From Pascua guehoae (lineage: Eukaryota; Basidiomycota; Tremellomycetes; Trichosporonales; Trichosporonaceae): DNA of 64,000 nucleotides. How positions within the stretch are numbered: the first letter of the stretch is position 1; each line of letters begins with the position of its first letter. Position numbers and translations under genes: made by a program. Under the pieces are notes generated by a model. That model was not told where the DNA came from and ran no database searches. It saw nothing but the letters and a program-made list of their open reading frames with translations. The stretch is from contig BCJX01000015.1 of NCBI GenBank assembly GCA_001600415.1, positions 499,382 to 563,381 of the forward strand, written 5' to 3'. Below, piece by piece: positions 1 to 10,028 of this stretch.

Positions 1-1429
1 GCGACCCAGAGGTCCTCGATGCACTCGTCGTCCGTCTCGCCTCCGCCCGCGATGCGTGCCACGGCCGCCTCCCACGCCTTGCCAACGCGGGACGGATCGA
101 ATCCTTCGCGCAACACGTTGATCTTGCCCCACGAGTCCCATCCAGACGGCACCAGGACGGCGTCGCGGTCGAGCACGTTGGCGCGGTGCGGAAAGGGGAA
201 TCGGCTCGGCAGTGGGGCTTCCGCAGTCGCCCCCACCGGCACCAGGGGAGGGGGCACCGTGTACAGCCGGTGGAAGAGGTATTTGCGCAGCAGCGTGTAC
301 GTCTGCGGCTGCGTAGGCGCAGTGTAGAAGAGCGCCGCACCGTAAGCCAGACAAACGGTTCGAAGCACCTGCTGAATCCAGTCGGTTCGCTCTTCCCACC
401 CCCCGCCCTTCATGCCCATTTCGTCGCCGACCGTGTCCATCAAGTCGGCACGCGTGCAGACGACAGTAATCGGCACGCCAGCAGGGTTCAACGTCAGCGA
501 CCCAGGACCCAGAGGGAGCAGTGTTCCCAGCGAGTTGTACCCTGCGGCGATACTGGGCGTCGCGCCGTGGCCTGTTGTTGCAGTGGGCTCTGCGTAGTGC
601 TGGAGGTAGGATTGTACTGTGGTGTCAGTAAAAGACTACTCTTGTGCCGTGGTGCGCCCTTTGGCTTGGACGTACACTTTTCCCGCAGCTCATCGCGCTC
701 CACATCCTTTCCGCGCACCGCCCATTGCTCTACCCATGCAATCCATGTCAGCAGCTCGCGCACCATGCTCGATGGCTTGGTCCAGTCGAGCACAATGACA
801 ATGGCCGTATCCTGCTTGTTAGCTCTTGCATTATCGGTGTTACTCACAGGAAGGGGGTTGGGTGGAAGGGAGACATCGACGAGGCGGAGCAGTGCGGGAT
901 GGGAGGAGGGCGGGTAGAAGACGGAAAGGGGCGGAGAAGCGTCTGCAACGTCAGTGGGACAACATGAGACGATCCAATGATTCGCAGACGAGCATGCAGG
1001 AAGGTATGCAACGACCGCCATTGAAAGACTGGGAGCAGCGGAAAGACGCGTGCACGTACCTTCATCGCGGTCGTCGGACTCGAGCACGTCGTACCCGATG
1101 GCGAGGGAAGACGCTGGCTTTGCACGACGCTTGCCCGCAAGCTTGTCGAGCAGGTGGGAACGCCCGCGATGCCGTTCGGCGAGGAGGACGACGTTTTTGC
1201 GTGCCAGTGCCTTTTGACGGTCGGCGGAGCGCAGAATGTCGGTCCACAGGTCTGTGCTCGCGCTCGCCGACGTGGCGCCGTTGGCAGCGGCGCCGCTGTT
1301 TGGGCTGGACGCGGTCGCCGTCGCTGCAGACGAGGGGCCTGGCCCTGCAGACGACGGTCCAGATGGGCTGGCACGCACAGTCGGACTTGGGCGTGGGCGT
1401 GAGGGTGAGGGTGTCGAGGGCGACTGCAT
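1..1429 (-). CDS. Cytoplasmic dynein light intermediate chain, C-terminus beyond the left edge
   Basis: Accessory subunit that links the cytoplasmic dynein heavy chain to cargo adaptors for minus-end transport and nuclear migration. The start is the ATG at 1429-1427, followed by about 45 Ser/Pro/Ala-rich residues, then a degenerate Ras-like fold: the segment LWTDILRSADRQKALARKNV, a P-loop position reading LLAERHRGRSHLL (Walker A lost), IVLDWTKPSSM, and later VPITVVCTRADLMDTVGDEM. Three introns are clear: 943-1059 (GTACGT...GCAG), a short one near 805-845 (GTGAGT...CAG) and one near 610-655 (GTACGT...CACAG). Splicing restores frame each time. The gene runs off the window. Family assignment rests on the fold order and on the LDWTKP and VVCTRADLMD blocks. 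Degeneration of the P-loop is known in fungal members. Confidence 0.82.
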
Positions 1430-1915
1430 GGAGGACGAGGGGTGAGGTAGAATGTTGGGATCACGACGTACGTTGAGGTCTGTCCATCGCGTAGGGAATA
1501 CCGCGTCGCCCAGCCAGCCAGCCAGCCAGCCAGCCAGCGCATGGGGGTGCGTTTCACGGGCCCGCCCGTCTGATGGTGGTGGTTCAAGCGTCAGTGGCGG
1601 GGNNNNNNNNNNNNNNNNNNNNNNNNNNNNNNNNNNNNNNNNNNNNNNNNNNNNNNNNNNNNNNNNNNNNNNNNNNNNNNNNNNNNNNNNNNNNNNNNNN
1701 NNGGGGGGGGGGGGGGGGGGGGGGGGGGGATTTGCTTCCGCTTCCACCATTACAACTACTTTGTAATCTCGATTCGTTCCATTTACAAGTTGCATCTTGG
1801 CATTGTCGTAATGGGATGCCAGTACTACAGAAGAGATGGTTGGTTGGGTTTGGTGCTTGCTGACATTTGTGCTGGTACTTTTGAATCACTCGCGCGGTGC
1901 AATCTCTACTCGCCT
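1430..1915. other. Intergenic region with CCAG repeat and gap
   Basis: This region lies upstream of the dynein chain and downstream of the Barentsz gene. It holds a (CCAG)n microsatellite at about 1510-1538, a 100-N gap and a 27-G tract. No gene is seen. Confidence 0.6.
1603..1702. other. Assembly gap, 100 N, bordered by poly-G
   Basis: Exactly 100 N, the conventional size for a gap of unknown length, followed immediately by 27 G (1703-1729). The sequence probably broke at a long G homopolymer. Confidence 0.98.
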
Positions 1916-4159
1916 TCAATAAGCCTGGTACTCGCCCTCGAAGCCATACGCCCCCTGCTCGTAGCCACCTTGCCAAAAGGCAGGCGGGTAGAAGACGCCC
2001 TGCCCATCCACACCGCCCGCCGCGTACGGGTTGTAGGGCTGGCCGTAGTAACCACCACCACCGCCACCACCACGGGGCACAAAGCCCTCTGGCGTGGGTA
2101 CGTTGCCGTTGGCACCCTGTGTCGAGTCGGCGCCGTCCGAGGTGGGCGACTTTGGCATGCCGTCCTCGCCACTCGTGGCTCCAGCACCGGCAGGACGGAT
2201 CGCGACTTTTTGGTTTGGGCGCGGAGGGACAAAGTAGCCCATCTGGCCGGCGTAGGGGTTGAGCGGCGAGCCCGCGCGAGGACGCATGGGCGGTGTGAAG
2301 CTTGGCCCAGAATGCTGGGGGAAGAATCCAGGACCAGAGAACGATCCGCGAGGCTGGTGTCCAGGGAATGCAGGCTCGGGTGTAAATGACTGGGGTGGAA
2401 AGTTGCGGGGGTAGAATGCTGGGCCGCCACCAGGAGGAGGGCGGAAAGCGGGAGGGCCGCCGGGCATGCCGTAGAACTCGCCGGGTGGGGGGACTGGGAC
2501 TGCAGGCACACCTGGCGGGAGGTAGCCACTGCTCATCGATCCGTTATCGCTGGCAGTGTAAGGGACAGGTGACGGGTTTGAAGGAGTAAACGGCGGTGGG
2601 AAGGGGCTCTGCGGCTGTGACACCTGGGTCGGGGGATGAGCCCCCTCCGACTCGCCCGCCTGAGACGACTGAGACGGTTGGGCGGCTTGCGATGTCTGGG
2701 ACGGAGGGCGCGGTTCCACCGCCACCGTCTCCGACTCGCCAGGCAGGCGGATGGTGACCGCGCCAGAGTCGTCGAAAAGCTCCTCTGCGGTAGGTTGCGT
2801 CGCGTTACCCTCGGCCGACTTGGTAGACTTGGTGTTGGCAGAGCGGTCGGGCGACGGCTCGGGTGTGGGAAGGTTGGCCGCAGCGTGGGGAAACGGAGGA
2901 CGAATGGCAGGCCCGCCACCACGAGCAAAGCCGCCGCGACCACGGCCACGGCCACGCTGCGAGCGGTTCGTACGGAACGAGTCCTCGGTGGCTGCAGCCT
3001 CCTCAAAGCCCTCGTGGCCCCATTTGCCTCCGGCGCTGTCGTTTGCGGTGCGGCGCTTGTCGGCGTTGGCGGCAAGTTCGAGCTCGAGCTTGTCCATCTC
3101 GGTCATGCGCCCGCCGTTTTCACGGGGCTCGCGCTGCACAGGTGGTGGACCCGCAGCAAACGGCGCAAACCCACGGCCACGGCCGCGAGGTCCACCTCGG
3201 AAGGCTCCGCGAGGCATTCCGCGCGGCCCGCCCCGCCCACGCCAGTACTCGGACAGGGTGCGCAGGCCGGCAAAGCTGCTGTCGCCGACATGTCCACCCT
3301 CGTAATGACGCTGGTCGTGCATCCAAAAGTTGCCGACGCGGGGAGTAAACTTGGGGTCCTCGGCGACACGCTGGGTGTAGGCCTGGCGGTTGTTGCGAGG
3401 ACGAACGTGGGCAGAGGTAGCATCAGTCGCAATAGAAGCGGCGTCGTCGGCAATGTCGGCGGATGGTGTCGGATCGTCGAGCTTGAGCGCAGACGTCGAT
3501 GCCGCCAATGATGTGTCGGCGTCAACGCCGCTAGCCTCCTCAGTAGCTGGGGCAGGCGTCGATGTCGATGCTGACGCGGAAGGGCCCGCGGCAGCAGGAG
3601 TCGCGGCAGCGTCACGCTCCTTGCGCTTGGCCGCCTTTGCCTCTCGACGCTTGGCCTTGAGTCGCTCACGCTTCTCACGCTGCCGCTCCTCGACACGCTT
3701 CTTCTCCTCTTCTGTGAGCTCGCGCGGGGCTTTACCCCCACGTCCGCGTCCGCGAGCCGCGCCACCAGCGCCGCCGCGTCCGCGTGTCGACTCGCCGCGG
3801 TTGAACTCGTCAAACGACACTTCTTCCATCTTGCCTGGGTCGGCGTCGGCCCAGACGAGTGGGGTGGTCGAGTTTACATCGGGAAACACAGAGGTGCGCG
3901 GGCCAGCAGACGCCTTGGCGCGTCCACCAGTAGAGGAGGCAACTGACTCGCTGTCGGAGACGCCGCCGTCCTCAGAGTCGGAGCCCGCACGACGGCGAGC
4001 CTTGCGCCGAGGCTTGTTCTTCCGCTTAGTCGCGGTGACTGGAGCTGAAGACGCGGTCGGGGTTGTTGCCTGCGCTGACGGTACCGATGAGGTCGAGGCT
4101 GCTGCCTTGTTGCCGTCCGCGACAGGCTCAGACGATGTCGCGAGGGAGTTGTCGGTCAT
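1916..4159 (-). CDS. Barentsz/CASC3-type (Btz domain) exon-junction-complex protein
   Basis: About 747 aa in one uninterrupted exon. The only family signature is a Btz/SELOR-like block near residues 270-300 (KFTPRVGNFWMHDQR, then EGGHVGDSSF), the part of CASC3/MLN51 that clamps eIF4A3 on RNA in the exon junction complex. The rest is disordered: an N-terminal basic stretch, a long Lys/Arg/Glu helix (about 155-195), several RGG/RGRG patches, and a Pro/Gly/Tyr-rich C-terminus. This is typical for an RNA-granule protein. The ATG at 4159 directly follows an AG acceptor (TTACTTCGCAG|ATG), so a 5'-UTR intron probably ends at the start codon; the in-frame Met further upstream (4201) would lie inside that intron. 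It is head to head with the DPH4-like gene. Confidence 0.72.
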   Translation of the reverse strand: MTDNSLATSSEPVADGNKAAASTSSVPSAQATTPTASSAPVTATKRKNKPRRKARRRAGSDSEDGGVSDSESVASSTGGRAKASAGPRTSVFPDVNSTTPLVWADADPGKMEEVSFDEFNRGESTRGRGGAGGAARGRGRGGKAPRELTEEEKKRVEERQREKRERLKAKRREAKAAKRKERDAAATPAAAGPSASASTSTPAPATEEASGVDADTSLAASTSALKLDDPTPSADIADDAASIATDATSAHVRPRNNRQAYTQRVAEDPKFTPRVGNFWMHDQRHYEGGHVGDSSFAGLRTLSEYWRGRGGPRGMPRGAFRGGPRGRGRGFAPFAAGPPPVQREPRENGGRMTEMDKLELELAANADKRRTANDSAGGKWGHEGFEEAAATEDSFRTNRSQRGRGRGRGGFARGGGPAIRPPFPHAAANLPTPEPSPDRSANTKSTKSAEGNATQPTAEELFDDSGAVTIRLPGESETVAVEPRPPSQTSQAAQPSQSSQAGESEGAHPPTQVSQPQSPFPPPFTPSNPSPVPYTASDNGSMSSGYLPPGVPAVPVPPPGEFYGMPGGPPAFRPPPGGGPAFYPRNFPPQSFTPEPAFPGHQPRGSFSGPGFFPQHSGPSFTPPMRPRAGSPLNPYAGQMGYFVPPRPNQKVAIRPAGAGATSGEDGMPKSPTSDGADSTQGANGNVPTPEGFVPRGGGGGGGYYGQPYNPYAAGGVDGQGVFYPPAFWQGGYEQGAYGFEGEYQAY

Positions 4160-4729
4160 CTGCGAAGTAAGTATGCTGCTTGGCGTTTGAATGCAGATCA
4201 TGTATACTCACGATGGGTGATGGGTGAAGGAAGAAACAAGTGACGGTGGCTACGTATTTGTTAGCAGGTTGGGTGGCGACCCCTCTCGGCCACGTACACA
4301 AATGGGGAGGAGGGGGGGTATGTGACGGCTGTGCAGGGGTAATGAGCACGGGCTCACTCCAGTAACCAAAGGGGTACGCTGCACATGTACTCACCTTTCG
4401 GCGTCGTTTTCAGGCGTTGCGACAGCCGTGTGGGCGTCGTGATGTAGAGCAAGAAACTCGTGGAGGATTAGGAAGCGGTGAGAATTGTGATGCAGGTGGT
4501 GGTCGGCGTGCGCCCAAAGAGGTGGCGGCAGCGGCCAAAGATGATCCATCACAAGGCACGCAACGCACACACACATACATGAAATGTGGGGGGGCTATTC
4601 AAGGTCTCGTATTTTGCCACCCAAAAGTCTGAAACCCAAGTGCCGAACCGTTCAACGCCTGCTTTTGGCTTCTCTCATCTCTCTCTTGCCGACTCAACCT
4701 CCCGCACTGCCCCCCGGGGCTCTTTCGTC
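4160..4729. other. Shared promoter region between Btz gene and DPH4-like gene
   Basis: Divergent intergenic stretch of about 570 bp. It contains the inferred 5'-UTR intron of the Btz gene at its left edge and a CACACACACA run at 4563-4574. No independent coding region was recognised. Confidence 0.45.
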
Positions 4730-5357
4730 ATATCACAACCCGACTACTACGCCGTCCTGGGAGTCGACCCAGACGCGCCGCCTGCCGAAATTTCACGCGC
4801 GTGGCGGCAGCTGGTCCTTGTGGTGTGTATGATGTCCCCCTCTCGTCTCGGCTCCCGTTGTGTCCCTGCACACCTGTCATGCTGCGGGCGCCTTGCATAG
4901 GTGCTGCTGGCACGTTTATCTCCGTCTTGCTATTCCTCCTGTACTGCTGCATCTCTTTTCGCGTCACACTGACATACAGAGCCACCCCGACAAGAACAGC
5001 ACGGCCAATGGCTCCCGCGGGGACATTGTTCTGATTAACGAGGCACGTGCAGTGCTCTCTGACCCTGCACGTCGGGCTGCCTTTGACGCGGCGCGTGCGT
5101 CTGCTCCCTGTGCTCCTCCCCCTCCATCGGGTCCTCGGATTCGCGAGTATGTCTCTCTGGAAGCATTTACCCCTCACTTGCCTGAGGGAGCCAGTGGGGA
5201 CGAAGAGGACACCGACCCGGACCGATACACTCTGCCTTGCCGGTGTGGACACGAATACGTGATCACCGTCGACGATCTCGAGGCGGGAGTGGACGTCGTG
5301 GGGTGTCCGGGTTGTGGAGAGTACATTGGCGTCGAGTATGAGGTTGTAGAGGAATAG
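4730..5357 (+). CDS. DPH4: DPH4/JJJ3-like J protein with CSL zinc finger, no ATG start
   Basis: Diphthamide biosynthesis factor. DPH4 (DNAJC24) delivers iron or electrons for the first step of diphthamide formation on eEF2. Exon 1 carries J-domain helices I-II (PDYYAVLGVDPDAPPAEIS). A 157-nt intron (4823-4979, GTGTGTATG...CATACAG) follows. Exon 2 begins with the HPD loop (SHPDKN) and ends in a DPH-type CSL zinc ribbon with the two cysteine pairs LPCRCGHEY and GCPGCGEY. From the proposed start the protein is 156 aa, normal for the family. The frame is open back to 4586 but holds no ATG. The codon at the expected start, immediately before SQPDYYAVLG, is ATA (4730-4732). This may be non-AUG initiation, a base error or a missed exon. 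I found no upstream ATG that splices in frame. Confidence 0.78.
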
Positions 5358-6372
5358 ATTTACTAGACGAGGACGCTGGTGGTCTCTCTCCCCAGATTGA
5401 CCTTCACGTGGGGCCAACCGTGTATGTATCCTGTGCATTTAACCTATCGACTCGCAGAAGCTCCGTGTGCGTAAGTGGGCGGTCAATGGGCGGTCACTGG
5501 TAGGATCCCAGGTACGAGTCAAGGCAGGTCTGCGTGTCATGTACAGCGTGTGCAGAACCTCTATACCGCCTCGGGACGTAAATAGTGTGGCACGTAGTGG
5601 TCTTTTCGGCTGATCAGAAAACACACTACACCGTCAAAACATGGCGACGAAGCCTTGTTGTGTGTTTCTACAGGACCGCCCCATCAGCAAAATGAGGGGG
5701 CGTTTTAAGTACCTTACAGGATGCTGTTCTCAGTCTGTGGCGTGCCTCACTGTGCGCCTCATCTCGCCTCACCAGCCTCGACCCGCTACCCCGGTTTTCT
5801 CATGCTTATCCCCGCCGTCATCGCCCCTCCAACAACCAATCCAAGACGGAGAATCCAGCCCCGTTCCTCATCTTGGCTCCGGTCGATACCCTGGCGCCAT
5901 CTTCGGATCTAGGAAACAGCTGACGCTCAAGGTGTGACCGTATGATAGCGATGATGCCATCCCCCTCTGCTATCGCCCCAACCTGGAGAAATAAAATGCT
6001 CACAAATACCACACTAACGGTGTCTGGAGCGTAACTAGCTTGACTCATGCTCATCAGCGTCCTCGGTCACCCGTATCGGACCTCCGACATATTCCCAGAA
6101 CGGTGTGGGGAATACCAGAGCGGCCTGGACATGTCCGCCCAACTGTTCTGATCACACATCACACAGATTGTCAGGTTGCGAACTCCAGCAGAGCTAGCGA
6201 GTGCAAGCGAGTCGAGAAGCAAGCGAAAGGAACACGGGCGTCCGTAGTCTGGACGTCACACCGCTAGGACGAGCTACTTAAGCACCAATCCAACCAGGCA
6301 GCGGCAACGGCCGCAACGTTAATTAAAACCGCCACCGCGCCAGACTACAGTGCTCCAATCCTAGATCTCACC
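5358..6372. other. Intergenic, promoter side of the MFS transporter
   Basis: No gene recognised. Two GATA-type hexamers, TGATAG (5943-5948) and CTATCG (5970-5975), lie about 400 bp before the MFS start. GATA factors control allantoate-family permeases in other fungi, but two sites are weak evidence. Confidence 0.4.
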
Positions 6373-8255
6373 ATGGGGGACGACAAGGAACTCGACCCTG
6401 TTCCGTTGCAGGTGAACACTGCGATATCGGCAGGAGACAGGGCGGCCGCCGAGCGGCGTCTTCTGTGGAAGGTCGACCTCATCCTTATGCCACTCCTCAC
6501 CGTTACACTGGGTCTCCAGTACTATGATGTGCGTCTCTATGCTATGGATGACGGTCGTGCTAACGCACACAGAAAGCTGCTCTCGCGTCAGCAGCAGCGT
6601 TTGGGATTCTCAAGGACTTGGTGAGTGGAATGGGCTACAACGAGTCCCTTCGCTAACGCACAGAACTTGGCTACCACGCACAATGGCGTGACATCCACAG
6701 CACGATACTCGACAGCCACGGCATGTTTCTACTATGGCTACATTGTGGCTGTGCTCCCGATGGCGCTTCTCCTCGCGCGTGTCAACCTGCGGTACGCGGC
6801 GGGTATCGCCGTTGTGATCTGGGGCGTCGTGGCAATGTTGACGGTGGTGTGCACTACTCGTGAGTCAGACGGCCTTGATCCATTGTCGATGTATACTTAC
6901 AGCCCAGATCAGGGCCTGTATGCCCAGCGCTTTTTCCTCGGCTTCGTCGAGAGCCTCGTGTCACCGTGCTTTGTGGCCATCACAGCACTGTGGTACAAGC
7001 CACAGGAACAGGCCGTGCGCCTCGGAATATGGTACTCTGCCACTGGCATTTTTAGCATGTTCAACGGCGCTATCAACTATGGCCTGGGCAGCATTGGCGG
7101 GGACCATGCGTGGAAGTACATGTGGGCAGCTGTACCTGACGTGCTCCACAACTCGACTGAGGCCTGCAAGCTGACTCTTAGCTACTACTTCTGCGGGGCC
7201 GTGACGATTGCATGGGGGCTAGTGATTCTACTCCTTCTCCCCGTGTCGCCCCTCCAACCCGGCCGGTTCTTCACCGAGTCGCAGCGCGATATCCTCCTCC
7301 AGCGCTTTGCCGAGAACCCGTACGCACGTGACAGGCAGCGTTTCAAAAAGGACCAGTTTATCGAGGCGCTCGTCGATGTCCGCACGTGGATCTACCTCTT
7401 CGTCGCGACAATGACATACCTCTGCAACGGCGCAGTGACAGCCTTCGGTACTCTGATTATCAAGAGTCTGGGCTACACTGGCCTCCAGAGCGTCGCGCTC
7501 ACTATCCCTGGAGGTGCAGTCACCGTCGTTACCATCTACTTTTTCTCGTACTTTGCCGATAGATACCGGAACATCCGCACGTACCTCTTCCCTCTGTCGT
7601 GCATCCCTGTCGTGGTCGGCGCGATTACAATGCAAGTAATCACCAAGCGACCAGTGCTGACAGACAGCTGGACGGCACCCTGGCGCCCGACTGCAGGCCC
7701 CCTCATCGGTTACTACCTTGTCGCTAGCTTTGGCGCGCCGTACGTGCTCCTCCTGGCCCTGGCGTCCGCCAACACTGCGGGTGAGTAGCTTGTGTGACAC
7801 AGCAGGTGTCGCCCAAAGGCACGCTAACACCTCCAGGCTCCACCAAGAAGGCAGTCACCTCTGGCGCCATCTTTGTCGGCTACAACGTCGGCAACATTGC
7901 TGCCTCGTACACGGTAAAGACACCCGAGGCGTCCATCAAATACCGCTCGACATGGATCACCGTCATTGTCGCCATGGCCGTGGCGTCGATTGCAACGCTC
8001 ACGCTGCGCTGGCTCCTGGTGCGCGAGAACCGACGGCGTGACGAGGATGCCGCCAAGCAGCGCGAGACAAACGCTTTGGCCTCTGGCGAGCCCACGCTGA
8101 CATCCACCCCGTCCCCTGAAGGCCAAGCTGGTGACGTCGAAAAGGGAACGTCGCCGTCGACGCCCGCTGTTCCTCCCTCCGCCGTGCTCAAGGCCCTGGA
8201 CGACTACGTCGACCTTACCGACAAGCAGCTCCCACACTTCCGGTATACGCTCTAA
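6373..8255 (+). CDS. MFS transporter, allantoate permease (Dal5/ACS) family
   Basis: Probable plasma-membrane proton symporter for an organic anion such as allantoate, ureidosuccinate, nicotinate or a vitamin precursor; the substrate cannot be read from sequence. Five introns are supported, including GTGCGT...CACAG after LGLQYYD, GTGAGT...CACAG after ILKDL, one after VVCTT, one at 7122-7181 (which joins AWKY to IYYFCGAVTIAWG) and one before STKKAVTSG. Family blocks are present: LLWKVDLILMPLLTVTLGLQ (TM1), YGYIVAVLPMALLLAR (TM2), RFFLGFVESLVSPCF (TM4), the central SPLQPGRFFTESQR loop, and TKKAVTSGAIFVGYNVGNI late in the C-terminal half. It ends with a hydrophilic tail of about 85 residues. No neighbour indicates a pathway. 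Confidence 0.85.
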
Positions 8256-8565
8256 TCTTACTCTCTCTCGATATTCAGCGGTCATGTGCGCTTTTAATCC
8301 AGTAGACGATAGTTGGCGTTGATACAGAATGATCTAAAATGCACCGTTCGAATCGTTGTGAATTATGAAGTCGGGCTAGCAGAACCGGGCCGAAACCTTA
8401 TCTAGGCTGCGGCGATCTCCGGTGAGTCACATCTCACGCCCACCCGGCAACCAACAGTATGCGCTCCACCCCGCGATCCACGAGTGAACAGCCTCGTCAT
8501 CATGACAGAACATCTCAACACCACACCATTCACTTGTCATACCATCCCAGTCCGACTGTCCACTC
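8256..8565. other. Intergenic between MFS transporter and DUF1275 gene
   Basis: About 310 bp holding the MFS 3' end and the next promoter. Nothing specific is visible. Confidence 0.5.
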
Positions 8566-10028
8566 ATGTCCGAACCAGTCCACCCACGCGTGCGGTCGCT
8601 CACATCGCGGTCGTCCGAGTCCCTGCCGCTGCTAAACGGATCCCCCCGACCACCTCTGTATGAGCGCCAGCGGTCGGCTGAGTCGCTCCCACTCCTAAAC
8701 GGAGCGCCGAAGCCGCCACTGCACCACCGCGTCGCCAGTCACCTCCGGGGCGAGGTGGATGCCGAGCAGTGTCTCAAGATTAGCGTGTTTGCGTGTTTCC
8801 TCAATGGATACACGAGCGCGATATCGTTCACGGTACGTGTTGGAGGCTGGGTGCGGTGTGCGTTCCGACTGGGGTGTTATGTGTGGAGACTGTTAGAGTT
8901 GATGTGCGCGTTGGCCTGGTCGTTCTAGCACGCATCGCAGCTCCCGTCCTTATCCTTATCTAAAGGGCCTTGTGTCGTCGTCCTTGTCTAATCGAGCTCG
9001 GGCCTCTCCCTCCACCCCAGCTCGTTGTCCGTTTCGTCCTCCTAGCACACACCCCCGTCCCATGCCCACCCCACTTCCCTTCTGAACCCGCGAGCGAGGC
9101 GGCCGTCCCCTTCACTCTACGTCTCCCCTTCTAACCACAGGCATGCTCCATCTGGCCCGGCTTCCAAACCGGCAACGTCGCCATCCTCGCCATTTCGCTG
9201 GCGCGCACGTTCGACCCGCCTCTGACGCGAAGCGGCTTCCAAAAGATGGATCAGCAAGCCCTAACTGCCCTCATCGGGTTCTGGTTGGGCGCGAGCCTCG
9301 GACGTATCGGAACCCGTGTGGGTAATCGGCGCCGCGCGTGGCTCGTCGGTACCGGCATCATGCAGATCGCCATGGCCATGACCGCTGCGTTGCTGGCGCA
9401 CTTTTCGGGGGAGAGCCCGTACGGCATGTGAGTTGGTTCGGCTGAGAGTGAGGTTGGAAGCTCGTTTGGAGACGGGGGAGTGGTTCTGGATGGCAAACAC
9501 GTACGCGTTCACGGGAGTCTGGGAGGACGACGCCTCAAGAATGGTGCCGGGCTAGGCGTCGTGCGGTTGCCCACCGCTTGACGTCGTGCCGGTCTCCCAC
9601 GCTACCTCGAGATCGTGTGCAACTCTCCCACAACCCCGTATAATACACAACCACTCGAGACCCCGCTAATGTCCAGGGGCCGCAGCAACCCCTCCTGGGT
9701 GACACCAATGGGCATGTCCGCCCTCGCGTTCATGGCCGCCAGCCTAGGTCTGCAAGGCATCGTAGGCAAGCGTATCGGCTCACCAATGAACACTACAGTG
9801 GTCCTCACGACGACGTGGGTCGAGCTCGTCAACGACCCGAAGCTGTTCCACCTGGGCCGCGTGCCTAGCCGCGATATCCGCCTTGCGGGTGTCTTCTCTG
9901 TGCTCGTCGGCGCGTTTATGGCGCGCGCCCTGCTCGGCGTCATTGGGCAGGGCGGGACGGTGGGGATTCTGTGTGGGTTCCGGCTTTTGCAGACTTGTTG
10001 GTGGGCTGTTATCCCCCTGCGAGAGTGA
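8566..10028 (+). CDS. DUF1275/YoaK-family membrane protein
   Basis: The spliced product is 301 aa from three exons (8566-8832, 9141-9427, 9677-10028); the sum is divisible by three and both junctions restore family sequence. The disordered N-terminus contains a near-duplicate, ESLPLLNGSPRPPLYER and ESLPLLNGAPKPPLHHR. The DUF1275 core follows: CLKISVFACFLNGYTSAISF, WPGFQTGNVAILAISLAR, ALTALIGFWLGASLGR, then GMSALAFMAASLGLQG, NTTVVLTTTWVELVNDP and a final LLGVIGQGGTVGILCGFRLL. About six membrane helices are expected. The biochemical role of DUF1275 proteins is unknown. The introns are long (308 and 249 nt) for this window. Confidence 0.85.

Noticed and set aside
494..1795. Reading the dynein chain as one 433-aa protein starting left of the gap
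   Set aside because: That frame passes through the N gap and three introns. Family sequence is restored only by splicing, with the start at 1429.
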